From Dehalococcoidia bacterium (GTDB lineage: Bacteria > Chloroflexota > Dehalococcoidia > UBA2979): DNA of 64,000 bases. The stretch lies in the NCBI GenBank assembly GCA_009379925.1, contig WHSU01000004.1, positions 62,001 to 126,000 on the forward strand. Direction: 5' to 3'. The notes under the pieces are model-generated. The model saw only the letters and a list, made by a program, of their open reading frames with translations, did no database searches and was not told where the DNA came from. Made by a program: the position numbers and the translations under genes. This document shows, piece after piece, positions 16,725-25,455 of the stretch (positions are counted from its first letter, which is position 1; every line of letters begins with the position of its first letter).

Positions 16725-17963
16725 CTACACCGACCTCGCGACTTCGCCCGCGGCGCTCGGCGTCTCGCCGCGGGTGCCGGGACGCAGCACGAGCACCGCG
16801 ACGAGGGCCGCACCGACCGACACGAAGATCCCTGTCGCGAGCGCGACCACTCCCGGCTCGACGAACTGGCTGTAGGCGATGTTGTAGCCGGACGACAGCG
16901 TCATCTGGGTGAACACCAGCATCGAGGACGCCAGCCCGGCGAACTGCGGGAACGGGATCAGCGCGCCGGCCATCGCCGGCGGCCGTGTCATCCCCAGCCC
17001 GAGGGCGACCGCGAACATCGGGAGCAACACCGACAACGGGTGCGCGACGCCGGCCCACGCCAGTGCGGCCATCAAGCCGGCGGACACGAAGGAGGTACAC
17101 GTACCCAGTACCACGACGCGCCTCGGCGGCATGCGGTCGACGAGGCGGCTGGAGATAGTGGCGCCCACCATCAGCCCGAGCGCGACGAAGGCGAACGAGA
17201 GTCCGAAGACAGTCGGTGACAGGCCCAGGCGGTCGATCAGCACGAACGAGGACGTGGAGATGAACAGCAGCTGACCGCCGAACATCAGGCCCATGACCAG
17301 CGCGTAGCCGATGAAGGTCGGGCTGGAGAACAGCGTCCGGTAGTCCGTCAGCAGACTGTTTCCCGCGCCATCCCTCGGCGGCCGCGTCTCCGGGATCATG
17401 ACCGCGTAGGCGGCCGCGAGGAGCACGCCGATGGCGCTGAGCGTGACGAAGACGGACTGCCAGCCGAACGCTTCCTCCAGGAACCCTCCAATGATCGGGG
17501 CAATCGCGGGCGCCAGCGGTAGCGCGATCGACATGTAGCCGATCATCTTCGCGGCGCGGGCGCGCCCGTACAGGTCCAGGACAATCGCGTTCGCCAGCGC
17601 CGGTCCGACTCCACCGCCGAGACCCTGCAGCACGCGCCCGGCGATCAATTGCCCGGCGCCGGACGCCGTCAGGCACAACAGCCCGCCCGCAACGAAGATC
17701 GTGAGCCCGACGAACATGATCGGCCGTCGCCCCCAGCGGTCCGAGGCGCGCCCGTAGAACAGCTGCGAACCGGCGAACGCGACCAGAAACAGCGTCACAC
17801 CCAGCTGCATCGTCGCCTCGGTCGCGTCGAACTCCTCGGTCATGGCGGGCAGCGACGGCAGGAACATGTCGACGGAGAGTGGCGCGGTGGCGATGAGGGC
17901 GATGAGCAGCGCGCCCACCGCGAGGCCGGGCGCGCGAACCGGTGAGACGAGTGGCTCGCTCAT
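16725..17963 (-). CDS. MFS drug-efflux transporter, Bcr/CflA type
   Basis: A 412-residue integral membrane protein with about 12 hydrophobic segments. The N-terminal region (IALIATAPLSVDMFLPSLPAM) and motif A-like GRASDRWGRRP between TM2 and TM3 are typical of the Bcr/CflA bicyclomycin-resistance branch. The central loop and AGRVLQGLGGGVGPALANAI also fit. It is expected to be a proton-coupled exporter in the inner membrane; its substrate is unknown. It faces the thiolase gene across only six bases and is oriented tail-to-tail with it. Confidence 0.9.
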   Translation of the reverse strand: MSEPLVSPVRAPGLAVGALLIALIATAPLSVDMFLPSLPAMTEEFDATEATMQLGVTLFLVAFAGSQLFYGRASDRWGRRPIMFVGLTIFVAGGLLCLTASGAGQLIAGRVLQGLGGGVGPALANAIVLDLYGRARAAKMIGYMSIALPLAPAIAPIIGGFLEEAFGWQSVFVTLSAIGVLLAAAYAVMIPETRPPRDGAGNSLLTDYRTLFSSPTFIGYALVMGLMFGGQLLFISTSSFVLIDRLGLSPTVFGLSFAFVALGLMVGATISSRLVDRMPPRRVVVLGTCTSFVSAGLMAALAWAGVAHPLSVLLPMFAVALGLGMTRPPAMAGALIPFPQFAGLASSMLVFTQMTLSSGYNIAYSQFVEPGVVALATGIFVSVGAALVAVLVLRPGTRGETPSAAGEVARSV

Positions 17964-18189
17964 CGAGCGACTGTGCGTCGCCGGACGCTCGCGCGCAACG
18001 GGGCCAGCACACCCGCCTGACGGAGCCGTAGCAGTCCGTTCACACGCGTTTCATCCCCTCACGGTGGAACGCACCGTACACTCCTCCGCGTCGCGCCTTC
18101 TCTCATCTGTACGCGCATCCGTCCTTCCGAAGAGTGCTGTCTCCGTCCTGAATCTCTCCGCCCTGCATCAGCGTCCTCGAGGAGTCCCC

Positions 18190-18927
18190 ATGACACGCCG
18201 GACGGCCGTGGCGGGCGGTTCCGCCGCCCTCATGTTGGTGCTTGCGCTCTTCGCGGCGTGGTGGCTGTTCATCCGCGACGATTCCCCGCCTCCCGTCAGC
18301 CTGGAGGACGCCGTGTCCTCCGTCGCCGGCGCTACCTCGACGGCGGCCGGCACGACCGAGGAGTTGGCGGCGCCCTCGAGCGGCCGCGCGGACGGTGACG
18401 TGAGGGGCGCGTGGGCCGTGGACCCCGAGGGCTCGTTCGTCGGCTACCGCGTGCAGGAGGAACTGGCGCGCGTGGGCGCGACCACGGCGGTCGGCCGCAC
18501 CTCGGACGTCGCGGGGCGGCTGGAGTTTGACGGCAACGCGATCATGGCCGTCGAGGTGACGGCCGACCTCACCACGCTGACGAGCGACGAGTCGCGGCGC
18601 GACCGAGCGCTACGGGAGCAGGCGCTGGAGACGGACCAGTTCCCGCAGGCGACGTTCGTCCTCGCGCAACCGGTCGCACTCGATGCCGTACCGGCGGACG
18701 GTGAGCAGATCGCGGTGACGGCCGTGGGCGACCTGACACTGCACGGCGTGACCCGGCGCATCGAACTGCCCCTCCAGGGCCACATGACGGACGGGGCGGT
18801 CGTGGTCGTCGGGTCCACCGAGTTGATGTTCGCGGACTATGACATGGAGCCGCCCCGCGCACAGCTGGTCCTATCGGTCGACGACCGGGGCACGCTTGAG
18901 TTCCAACTGGTGTTCCGCCCGGCCTGA
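18190..18927 (+). CDS. YceI-family protein with N-terminal membrane anchor
   Basis: A 245-residue protein. Residues about 8-27 (GGSAALMLVLALFAAWWLF) are a membrane anchor or uncleaved signal, followed by a Ser/Thr/Ala-rich linker and the YceI lipocalin-like barrel. The barrel is seen in WAVDPEGSFVGYRVQEEL, EVTADLTTLTSDESRRDRALREQ, and PQATFVLAQPV, then GDLTLHGVTRRIELPL. YceI proteins bind isoprenoid-like ligands outside the cytoplasmic membrane. The ATG at 18190 follows GAGGAG; a much longer upstream ORF was rejected. The 226-base gap before it holds no gene that I can see. Confidence 0.92.
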   Translation: MTRRTAVAGGSAALMLVLALFAAWWLFIRDDSPPPVSLEDAVSSVAGATSTAAGTTEELAAPSSGRADGDVRGAWAVDPEGSFVGYRVQEELARVGATTAVGRTSDVAGRLEFDGNAIMAVEVTADLTTLTSDESRRDRALREQALETDQFPQATFVLAQPVALDAVPADGEQIAVTAVGDLTLHGVTRRIELPLQGHMTDGAVVVVGSTELMFADYDMEPPRAQLVLSVDDRGTLEFQLVFRPA

Positions 18928-18945
18928 CGGCCTCGACCGTGCTCG

Positions 18946-19338
18946 CTACGCGGCGAGCGGTACCTCGGCGGCCACCGCCAGCGTGTTCCCCTCGCCGTCC
19001 TCGAAGAACGCCATCCACAGCTCGTGCCGCTCGTCCTTGTGCACGATGTGCGGCTCCGCGACGAACTGGACGTCGCGCGCCTTGAGTGCGTCGTACGCCT
19101 CGCGCACGTTGGGGACGCGGAAGTAGAGGATGGAACCCGGGTGGTCGTAGGCCGCGTCCTCCGGGATGTCGAGCAGCAGACGCACGCCATTGAGGTCGAA
19201 GAACGACAGGTTTCCGGCCTGGAAGAGGTGCTTTGCGCCGAGGACGTCGCGGTAGAACGCGGTCGCGCGGTCGATGTCACCCACGCGCATGGCGACCTGC
19301 ATGAGTTCCGAGAGCTGAACTGAAGGTGCCTGTGTCAT
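18946..19338 (-). CDS. VOC superfamily protein
   Basis: A 130-residue VOC-fold protein: QVAMRVGDIDRATAFYRDVLGAK opens the first module and AFFEDGEGNTLAVAAEVPL ends the second. The metal-ligand pattern fits glyoxalase-type proteins. It diverges from a MarR regulator. A 15-bp palindrome lies in the short space between their starts, so the pair looks like a regulator and its target. The substrate is unknown; detoxification of a reactive or drug-like molecule is a reasonable inference. Confidence 0.88.
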   Translation of the reverse strand: MTQAPSVQLSELMQVAMRVGDIDRATAFYRDVLGAKHLFQAGNLSFFDLNGVRLLLDIPEDAAYDHPGSILYFRVPNVREAYDALKARDVQFVAEPHIVHKDERHELWMAFFEDGEGNTLAVAAEVPLAA

Positions 19339-19387
19339 CGCTGGTTCCCTCCCCGCCTGAGGCCTGCTAGCTTGTTAGTGACAGGTC

Positions 19388-19402
19388 GTTAGCCATGCTA
19401 AC
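19388..19402. promoter_or_regulatory. Palindromic operator, MarR/VOC divergent region
   Basis: GTTAGCCATGCTAAC is a perfect inverted repeat (GTTAGC/GCTAAC around CAT) between the divergent VOC and MarR genes. A related half, TTGTTAGTGACA, lies just upstream. The palindrome overlaps an alternative ATG (19395) of the MarR gene, supporting the later start at 19416. MarR proteins usually bind such 15-20 bp palindromes near their own promoter. Confidence 0.6.
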
Positions 19403-19415
19403 GAAATGGGGACGA

Positions 19416-19898
19416 ATGTCAACACCAGCACCGAGGCCGCCTCGAAGCGGGACGCCCGCAAACGACGCCCGCACGGAAGCGGTCGCCAATCGCTTCAACT
19501 CGATCGCGATCCACCTCGTGCGGCGCCTGCGGCGCGCGGACGAGGCGCTGGGCGTGACCCCATCGAGGCTCTCGGCGCTCTCCGTGCTCGTCTTCGGCGG
19601 TCCTCGCACGCTGGGTGAACTGGCGTCGGCGGAGGCCGTGACGCCTCCGACCATGACGCGCATCGTCGCGGCGCTCGAGGCGGCCGGGCTCGTCTCCCGC
19701 GCGGGCGACGCGTCCGACCGCCGCCTGGTGCGCCTGGAAGCGACGCCAGAGGGCCGGCGCCTCATGCAGCGCGGCCGTGCCCAGCGCGTCGAGCGCCTCG
19801 CGCGCGAGCTACGTGCGCTCTCCGCCGACGAACTGGAGACGCTGGAGCACGCGGCCTCGATCTTCGAGCGGATCGAGGGCGACCGGCCGATCGGTTAG
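19416..19898 (+). CDS. MarR-family transcriptional regulator
   Basis: A 160-residue winged-helix repressor: FNSIAIHLVRRLRRADEALGVTPSRLSALSVL is the dimer and pre-recognition region, LGELASAEAVTPPTMTRIVAALEAAGLVSR the helix-turn-helix, and DASDRRLVRLEATPEGRRLM the wing. It probably represses itself and the divergent VOC gene through the palindrome at 19388-19402. The start at 19416 (MSTPAPRPP) is chosen because the ATG at 19395 lies within that palindrome. Its stop overlaps that of the convergent GNAT gene by four bases. Confidence 0.9.
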   Translation: MSTPAPRPPRSGTPANDARTEAVANRFNSIAIHLVRRLRRADEALGVTPSRLSALSVLVFGGPRTLGELASAEAVTPPTMTRIVAALEAAGLVSRAGDASDRRLVRLEATPEGRRLMQRGRAQRVERLARELRALSADELETLEHAASIFERIEGDRPIG

Positions 19899-20407
19899 CC
19901 CTCGGACGGCGCTTCCTCGCTTCCAGCGGCCAGCGCGAGCAGGGGGTCGCCGTCCAGGCGGTACGCGAGCCACTCGGACTGGTGGCGGAAGCCGAGGCGG
20001 TCGTAGAACTCGCGGGCGGGGTTCCAGTCCAACACGGACAGGTCCACCCTCGCGAAGCCACGCTTGACGGCCAGCCGTGCCACCTCGACGACCAACGCCC
20101 GGCCGGCGCCGGTCCCACGCGCGCGCTCGTCGACGAAGAGGTCTTCGATGTACAGCCCGGCGCGCCCCTCCCACGTCGAGTAGTTCGGGAAGAACAGCGC
20201 GAAGCCCGCCGGCGCTCCATCCACCTCGGCGATCAGCACCTCGAAGCGCGGATGCTCGCCGAAGCCATCACGCAGCAGGTCCGCCTCGGTGAGGCGCACG
20301 CTCGAGGCGGGCTCGCGCTCGAACTCGGCGAGTCCGCGTACGAAACCCACGACGGTGGAGGCGTCCTCGGGCGTGGCCGGGCGGATGCGAAGGCGCGGTT
20401 CAGGCAT
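19895..20407 (-). CDS. GNAT-family N-acetyltransferase
   Basis: A 170-residue GNAT protein. Motif A is visible as LYIEDLFVDERARGTGAGRALVVEVARLA, with the R/Q-x-x-G-x-G/A acetyl-CoA pyrophosphate-binding loop (RGTGAG), and motif B as SVLDWNPAREFYDRLGF. This form, with GLAEFEREP near the N-terminus, is most like diamine/spermidine N-acetyltransferase-type GNATs, but that is a guess about substrate. It is convergent with the MarR gene and overlaps it by four bases. Confidence 0.92.
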   Translation of the reverse strand: MPEPRLRIRPATPEDASTVVGFVRGLAEFEREPASSVRLTEADLLRDGFGEHPRFEVLIAEVDGAPAGFALFFPNYSTWEGRAGLYIEDLFVDERARGTGAGRALVVEVARLAVKRGFARVDLSVLDWNPAREFYDRLGFRHQSEWLAYRLDGDPLLALAAGSEEAPSEG

Positions 20408-20503
20408 CGAGGCAGCGTAGCGGACGGAGGCGGCGGTCGGGTGCCGTTTGGTACGCTGAGGTCACCGCACCCCACACAGGCCTGTTGAATGAGGAGAGCC
20501 CCG

Positions 20504-20821
20504 ATGGACTGCCCGAACTGCGGCGCTGTGCTGCGCGAGCGCGACCGCGCCGGCGTCAAGATCGACTTCTGCGCGGACTGCAAGGGCGTCTGGCTGGACC
20601 GCGGCGAACTGGACAAGATCATCCAGATCGAGCTGTCCGATGCCGAAGACGACTTCGCGCCCGTCTCGCGCGACCGTCGTGAGTATCGCGACCGTGACGA
20701 CGACGACAACCGCCGGCGTGGCTACCGAGAAGGCCGCGACTCGACGCCGAAGAAGAGCAAGAAGAAGAGCTTCTTCGAGAGCCTGACCGAGATGGCCGGC
20801 GGGGGCGAGGCGGAAGACTGA
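20504..20821 (+). CDS. TFIIB-type zinc-ribbon protein
   Basis: A 105-residue protein. The zinc ribbon has C3-x2-C6 (MDCPNCG) and C23-x2-C26 (FCADCKGVWLDRGEL), the signature of zf-TFIIB family proteins. After it comes a charged, Asp/Arg-rich disordered region and a Lys-rich segment (PKKSKKKSFFE). These are small cytosolic proteins of unknown function. The ATG at 20504 follows GAGGAG; the in-frame ATG at 20489 would place that box inside the gene. Confidence 0.88.
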   Translation: MDCPNCGAVLRERDRAGVKIDFCADCKGVWLDRGELDKIIQIELSDAEDDFAPVSRDRREYRDRDDDDNRRRGYREGRDSTPKKSKKKSFFESLTEMAGGGEAED

Positions 20822-20829
20822 GTCCGGCG

Positions 20830-21801
20830 TTAGCCCCGCGCGAGCGTCAGGCCCGTGAACATGAAGTAGCCGACAAACAGCAGGCTGCCCTCGAACCGGC
20901 CCAGGTGGAACGGTGTCCGGAGCCGCGTCAGCGGGATGAGCAGCAGGGCGGCGAACACGACCATCGGAAACTCGAACTGGAACAACGGCTGGTCCACGGG
21001 GATGGGTGCGGCAAGCGACGCGACCCCGATGACCCCCAGCAGGTTGAAGATGTTCGAACCCACGACGTTGGCGACGGCCATGTCGCTCAAACCTCGGTAG
21101 GCGGCGACCGCGCTGGTGGCCACTTCCGGCAGGCTTGTGCCCGTGGCCACCAACGTCGCGCCGATGGCGAACTCGCTGACTCCGGCGCGTTCAGCGATGT
21201 CTGTGGCCCCGGTCACGAACAGCTGCGCCCCGCCGGCCAGGATCGCGACGCCGACGCCCGTCAGCACCGCCTCCAGCCACGTCGGCAGCCCCGGTATCAG
21301 CTCGTCCTCCAGGTGCTCCAATTCCAGGGCCTCCTCGGGCGACTGCTGGCCCGGGATCTCCTGCGCGCGGTAGGCGATCACTAGGAACGCGATCAGCCCG
21401 CCGAACAGCACTGCCCCCTCGATGCGGCCGATGAGGCCGCCGACGGCCATGACCACCAGCGCGCCCGTCGCCACGTAGAGCACCGGGACATCGCGGCGGA
21501 AGATGCCGCGGTCCACGGTAATCGGCATGATCAGCGCGGCCAGGCCGAGCACGAGGAAGACGTTGGCAATGTTCGAACCGACGACGTTACCGAGCGCTAC
21601 ACCCTCGGAGCCCTGGGTTGCGGCGATCAGGCTCACGACCAACTCCGGCGCGGATGTCCCGAACGCGACGATGGTCGCGCCGACGAAGGCCTCGCTCCAG
21701 CCGAGTCGCTCCGCGAAGTTCGCCGCGGAGCGGACGGCGAGCCACGCGCCGGCTGTGACCAGGACCAGCCCGACCACGGCCAACAGCAGCGAAAGTCCCA
21801 T
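20830..21801 (-). CDS. Calcium/sodium antiporter (CaCA family, YrbG-like)
   Basis: A 323-residue membrane protein with the two inverted alpha-repeats of cation/Ca exchangers. The first has VAFGTSAPELVVSL then GNVVGSNIANVFLVLG; the second has VATGTSLPEVATSAVA then ANVVGSNIFNLLGVIG. Acidic residues in GTSxPE line the ion-binding site. It exports Ca(II) in exchange for Na+ across the inner membrane. The start at 21801 (MGLSLLLAVVGL) fits the family; a longer frame upstream is not hydrophobic. It converges with the zinc-ribbon gene. Confidence 0.95.
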   Translation of the reverse strand: MGLSLLLAVVGLVLVTAGAWLAVRSAANFAERLGWSEAFVGATIVAFGTSAPELVVSLIAATQGSEGVALGNVVGSNIANVFLVLGLAALIMPITVDRGIFRRDVPVLYVATGALVVMAVGGLIGRIEGAVLFGGLIAFLVIAYRAQEIPGQQSPEEALELEHLEDELIPGLPTWLEAVLTGVGVAILAGGAQLFVTGATDIAERAGVSEFAIGATLVATGTSLPEVATSAVAAYRGLSDMAVANVVGSNIFNLLGVIGVASLAAPIPVDQPLFQFEFPMVVFAALLLIPLTRLRTPFHLGRFEGSLLFVGYFMFTGLTLARG

Positions 21802-21955
21802 CGAGTGGCATCCCCGTCCGTTGCGGCGTTCCCGGAGAATGGAGGCCAGCGCATGATTGATGCGCGGACGCTTGTCCGCAAACCCAACGGCGGTCGGTTG
21901 GGCACTCGATCCATCGGAACGCACGGACGACCTGCAACCCTGCCGGAGGAGAGTC

Positions 21956-22246
21956 ATGCCTGAGCCCGCCAAGGTCCCGCGGCCGTTCAAGATGCACTGG
22001 GGGAGCGGTTCGATCACCGAGGAAGCCCGGTTCGCGGGTGAGCACCATGTGCCGGCGATCCAGCTGCTGGAGTACACGGACGGCGAGGCGGCGGGCTCGT
22101 GGACGCTACGGTTCTGCTCATTCAGTCACCGCGGAGCGTTCCAGCGCAGCCCGCTGATGCTGAGCGAGGAGAACGTGGAGGCGATGCGGGAGGCCCTGGA
22201 GAAGACGCCTCGCCTGCGCGAGATCCTGCGACGGATGGTCGAGTAA
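21956..22246 (+). CDS. Conserved hypothetical small protein
   Basis: A 96-residue soluble protein starting MPEPAKVPRPFKMHWGSGS, preceded by GGAGGAG. It includes the segment SWTLRFCSFSHRGAFQRSP followed by a helical C-terminus with LSEENVEAMREAL and LREILRRMVE. I do not recognise the family. The ordered, charged sequence and good ribosome-binding site support a real gene. It diverges from the Ca/Na exchanger and converges with a GNAT gene; neither indicates a function. Confidence 0.72.
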   Translation: MPEPAKVPRPFKMHWGSGSITEEARFAGEHHVPAIQLLEYTDGEAAGSWTLRFCSFSHRGAFQRSPLMLSEENVEAMREALEKTPRLREILRRMVE

Positions 22247-22262
22247 CGCCCGTCGCGTCGGC

Positions 22263-22793
22263 CTACGCGCGTAGCGGCAGGTCGAGCAACGAGCGCTGCA
22301 TCCCGATGACACCGTCCGCATCGAGGCTGTAGGTGGGGACTTCGGCGAAGCCGAGCCGCCGGTAGAGCGTCTGGGCCGCCGGCATCAACCAGGGCGCCGT
22401 CTCGAGTCGCATCGTGTGGGCGCCGAAATCGCGAGATGCCCGCATCGCGGCCGTCACCAGCCGCTCGCCCAGCCGCTCCCCGCGGGCGGCGGCGCGCACG
22501 TACAGCCGCTTCAATTCGTAGACGCCCGGCTCCGTCAGCCGGTGGATGCCGGCGGTGCCGACCACGGCACCGTGCTTGCGGGCGACGAAGAACTGACCGT
22601 CCGGAGGGGCATAGTAGCGGTCGAGTCCGGCCAGCTCCGCGGCCGCGTCCATCGCCTCGGCGGCATCGACGTCGGCCTCGGCGCCGATCCAGGCGAAGTA
22701 CTCCGTGATCAGCTGCCGGACGGCGTCGCTATCGTGCCGCCAGCGCGCGACCTCGATCGTTGCCGTCTTCCGAGTTCGCACACCCAGCACCAT
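22263..22793 (-). CDS. GNAT-family N-acetyltransferase
   Basis: A 176-residue GNAT: VYELKRLYVRAAARGERLGERLVTAAM is motif A, with the acetyl-CoA loop RGERLG, and MPAAQTLYRRLGFAEVPTYS is the usual C-terminal motif. ARKHGAVVGTAGIHRL gives the preceding strands. The N-terminal segment (IEVARWRHDSDAVRQLITEYFAWIG) is typical of the small 'GNAT family' group. Substrate unknown. Start at 22793 (MVLGVRTRK). The 156-base gap on its upstream side holds no gene that I can see. Confidence 0.9.
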   Translation of the reverse strand: MVLGVRTRKTATIEVARWRHDSDAVRQLITEYFAWIGAEADVDAAEAMDAAAELAGLDRYYAPPDGQFFVARKHGAVVGTAGIHRLTEPGVYELKRLYVRAAARGERLGERLVTAAMRASRDFGAHTMRLETAPWLMPAAQTLYRRLGFAEVPTYSLDADGVIGMQRSLLDLPLRA

Positions 22794-22949
22794 CGCGACT
22801 CTCCCTCGATGCCCGTCTCCCGCACCGGCGGATGCCGGCGCACTGAACGTACGAGGCCGTCGAGGCTCGTTCGTGGGCGCGCGATGCCTAACTCAGGAGA
22901 GGCGGGTGCCTAACTGGAATCCCGTGGGGCGCGTGCCAGACGCAGGCGG

Positions 22950-23792
22950 CTACGCGGGCACCCACTGGTAGCCGCTCTCCACCTGTCGCAGCTTGCCGAG
23001 CGTGAGGATCGGGAAGTGCCCGCCGGTGATCACCGCGTCCTTCTCGACGGCAAGCGCGGCGAGGCGATGACGGGAGGTCTCGGACTCGCGGGGGTCCAGG
23101 TCGACGCCGGGGATCCAGTCGTGGTGCTCCAGGTGCACCGGGTGGTGGGCGGCGTCGCCGGTGATCAACAGGTGTTCGCCCTGCGAGGCGAGCAGCAACG
23201 AGGTGTGCCCCGGCGTGTGGCCGGGTGTTGGGACCGTCGTCAGCCCCGTCGTCACCTCCAGTTCGCCATCGAAGGTGGCCACGCGGCCCGCTGCCTTGAG
23301 CGGGGCCATGGCGCGGCGCGAGACCTGCACCCGCTCGTCGTCATCGAGGTGCGCCTGCTCCCAGTGGTCCAGTTCGACGCGGGAGACAAAGAAGATCGCC
23401 TTCGGGAAGGTCAGTTCGGCGCCCTCTTCGGGGATGTTCCATCCGCAGTGGTCCGGATGGAGGTGCGTGTGGACGACGATGTCGATCTCGTCGCGGCCGA
23501 CCCCCAGCTCCTCGATGCGCTGGAGCAGCTCACCGCCGCCCGTGATCCCCATCGTCCCCGCGACCGGGCCGTAGCCAGAGTCGATGAGCACGGTGCGCCG
23601 CCCGCCCCGCACGAGGAACGTGCCGAAGTTGAACGGCATCGGCTGCTCGGGATCGGTGATCCCCAGCGCCTGCGTCCAGTCGGCCGGCTCGACCCCGTTG
23701 AAGAAGCCGCCCAGGGCGCGCTCGGGGGCCCCGTCCGACAGCGCGGCGACCTCCAGGTTGCCCACCGTGAAGGTTTCGCTCAGCTTCGGCAT
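22950..23792 (-). CDS. MBL-fold metallohydrolase (paralogue of 9615-10487)
   Basis: A 280-residue metallo-beta-lactamase-fold hydrolase: HTHLHPDHCGWN supplies HxHxDH, PGHTPGH the next His, ITGDAAHHP the Asp, and TGGHFP the last His of the di-metal site. It opens MPKLSETFTVGNLEVAALSDG. Similar in plan to the enzyme at 9615-10487, both having HCGWN; substrate unknown. The start at 23792 is preferred because the frame's earlier residues are not family-like. Confidence 0.9.
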   Translation of the reverse strand: MPKLSETFTVGNLEVAALSDGAPERALGGFFNGVEPADWTQALGITDPEQPMPFNFGTFLVRGGRRTVLIDSGYGPVAGTMGITGGGELLQRIEELGVGRDEIDIVVHTHLHPDHCGWNIPEEGAELTFPKAIFFVSRVELDHWEQAHLDDDERVQVSRRAMAPLKAAGRVATFDGELEVTTGLTTVPTPGHTPGHTSLLLASQGEHLLITGDAAHHPVHLEHHDWIPGVDLDPRESETSRHRLAALAVEKDAVITGGHFPILTLGKLRQVESGYQWVPA

Positions 23793-23877
23793 TCGTCGTC
23801 CCCTCACCCCATCAGATCGTTCGCGATGGTGACGATACTTCACTCCCGAGGACGATGAAGGCAGTGGAGGCAGCCCG

Positions 23878-24249
23878 ATGGCGTGGCCGTTCAAGAAGAA
23901 GCAGAGCCGAGGTCGCTCCGCGTACTTCAGCAGCGACGTGCCGCTGGTCGGATACTGGTCCTACTTCGGCGACCGGGCGGTCTCCGAGGCGGCGGCGGAG
24001 CGCCTTCGCGCGCAGGACCTGTCGGCAGACGTGGAGCCCTCGGCTGGCGGTCGTACCCAGTGGCGCGTGCTCGCATACACGGCGCTCCCGCCGTCCGAAG
24101 ACGATGTCGAGCGCAACAGCCGGGTCGTGAAGAGCGTAGCGGCGTCGCTCGGCGGCGAATACGACGGCTGGGAGGCCGGACCGCTGTCCGATGACGAGAC
24201 CGCGGACACGGTCCGCGGCTGGCTGGAGAAGGGCATCGGCGCCGCCTGA
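23878..24249 (+). CDS. RraB-like (RNase E regulator B family) protein
   Basis: A 123-residue protein. The C-terminal block, with VAASLGGEYDGWEAGPL and an upstream strand-helix pattern (AERLRAQDLSADVEPSAGGRTQW), resembles the RraB family (PF06877), whose members share a GGEYDGW-type motif. In E. coli RraB binds RNase E. No RNase E gene is in the window, so the partner here is unknown. A basic N-terminus (MAWPFKKKQSRGR) precedes the domain. The gene diverges from the MBL gene and is followed by the ilvE promoter. Confidence 0.65.
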   Translation: MAWPFKKKQSRGRSAYFSSDVPLVGYWSYFGDRAVSEAAAERLRAQDLSADVEPSAGGRTQWRVLAYTALPPSEDDVERNSRVVKSVAASLGGEYDGWEAGPLSDDETADTVRGWLEKGIGAA

Positions 24250-24319
24250 CGTCCCGTCGCCCGGGTCGCGCCGGGCGCGCGCGGTGGGCACATCGTCCCT
24301 TCGGGTTCCGCGTCACGGC

Positions 24320-24349
24320 TTGCCGCCTCGGAATTCCGGTGCCTATGAT
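24320..24349 (+). promoter_or_regulatory. Sigma70-type promoter for ilvE
   Basis: TTGCCG (24320-24325) and TATGAT (24344-24349) are separated by 18 bases, 83 bases before the ilvE start. No leader peptide or clear attenuator is visible in the remaining 5' region, unlike ilvB. Confidence 0.55.
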
Positions 24350-24432
24350 CGCGCCACCCCTGGGCCGGAACATTGGCCGGCTTCGGCCGACATCCACAGC
24401 GGGCGCCCGGCCCGACAACAGGAGCCATCCGC

Positions 24433-25377
24433 ATGCCGACCCCGACCGCGTTCTTCGAAGGCCAGTTTGTCCCTCTGGAGCAGGCGAAGATCGGCGTCAT
24501 GACCCACGCCTTCAACTACGGGACCGCTGTGTTCGAGGGTGTGCGCGGCAACTGGAACGCCGACGAGGGGCAACTCTACCTCTTCAAGGTGCGCGAGCAC
24601 GTCCAGCGCATCCGCCAGAGCGCCAAGATCATGCGCATGGCCGTCCACTACACCGAGGACGAGATGGTGGAGATGGTGAACCGGGTGGCCGAGATGAGCG
24701 GCTACCAGGAGGATGTCTACGTTCGTCCCATGGTCTACAAGTCCTCCGAGCTCGTCGGTGTGCGCCTGCACGACCTGGATGACGACTTCCTCCTGTTCGT
24801 CACCCCCTTCGGCGCGTACCTGGACATCGAGGCCGGCGCGCGGTGCATGACGTCCTCGTGGCGCCGCGTCTCCGACACCGCGATCCCCGCGCGGGCGAAG
24901 GTGAACGGGCTGTACGTCAACAACGCCATGGCGAAGACCGAGGCGCAGCAGAACGGCTTCGACGAGGCGATCATGCTGAACGAAGACGGACATGTCTCCG
25001 AAGGCTCCGGCGAGAACATCGTGATCCTCAGGCGTGGCACGCTGATCTCGCCGCCGCCACAGGACAACATCCTGGAGGGCATCACGCTGGACACGGCCCT
25101 CGAGATCGCGCAACAGGAGCTGGGGCTGCCGGTCGAGCGGCGCACGATCGACCGCTCCGAGCTATACATCGCGGACGAGGTCTTCATGACGGGCACCGCG
25201 GCGCACCTCACCCCCGTCGTGGAGGTGGACCGCGTGCCGGTCGGCGACGGGCGGCCGGGACCGGTCAGCGTGCAACTGCAGCGCACGTACTTCCAGGCAA
25301 TCACGGGACGGCTCCCGCAGTACCGCGAGTGGCTGACCCCGGTCTACCAGGGCGCTACCGTAGCCGCGCAGCCGTAG
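24433..25377 (+). CDS. ilvE: Branched-chain amino-acid aminotransferase
   Basis: A 314-residue fold-type IV PLP transaminase. Features include FFEGQFVPLEQAKIGVMTHAFNYGTAVFEGVRG near the start and the PLP lysine K156 in RAKVNGLYVNNAMAK. Next come EAIMLNEDGHVSEGSGENIVIL and EVFMTGTAAHLTPVVEVDRVPVGDG, all matching IlvE. It performs the last step of Val, Leu and Ile synthesis with glutamate as amino donor. It stands about 10 kb from the ilv/leu operon and has its own promoter. Start at 24433 (MPTPTAFFEGQ); the frame's upstream extension lacks the family pattern. Confidence 0.95.
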   Translation: MPTPTAFFEGQFVPLEQAKIGVMTHAFNYGTAVFEGVRGNWNADEGQLYLFKVREHVQRIRQSAKIMRMAVHYTEDEMVEMVNRVAEMSGYQEDVYVRPMVYKSSELVGVRLHDLDDDFLLFVTPFGAYLDIEAGARCMTSSWRRVSDTAIPARAKVNGLYVNNAMAKTEAQQNGFDEAIMLNEDGHVSEGSGENIVILRRGTLISPPPQDNILEGITLDTALEIAQQELGLPVERRTIDRSELYIADEVFMTGTAAHLTPVVEVDRVPVGDGRPGPVSVQLQRTYFQAITGRLPQYREWLTPVYQGATVAAQP

Positions 25378-25395
25378 CGTCACCCGCCTGGCATC

Positions 25396-25417
25396 CGCCT
25401 CCCGCTCCCCGGAGGCG
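25396..25417. terminator. GC hairpin after ilvE
   Basis: CGCCTCC (25396-25402) pairs perfectly with GGAGGCG (25411-25417) around an 8-base loop. There is no T-run, so termination is only a possibility; it lies in the 78-base gap between ilvE and the PH-domain gene. Confidence 0.3.
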
Positions 25418-25455
25418 CGCACCAGCGTCGATGGGCGCACGAGGGGAGCCTGCGC

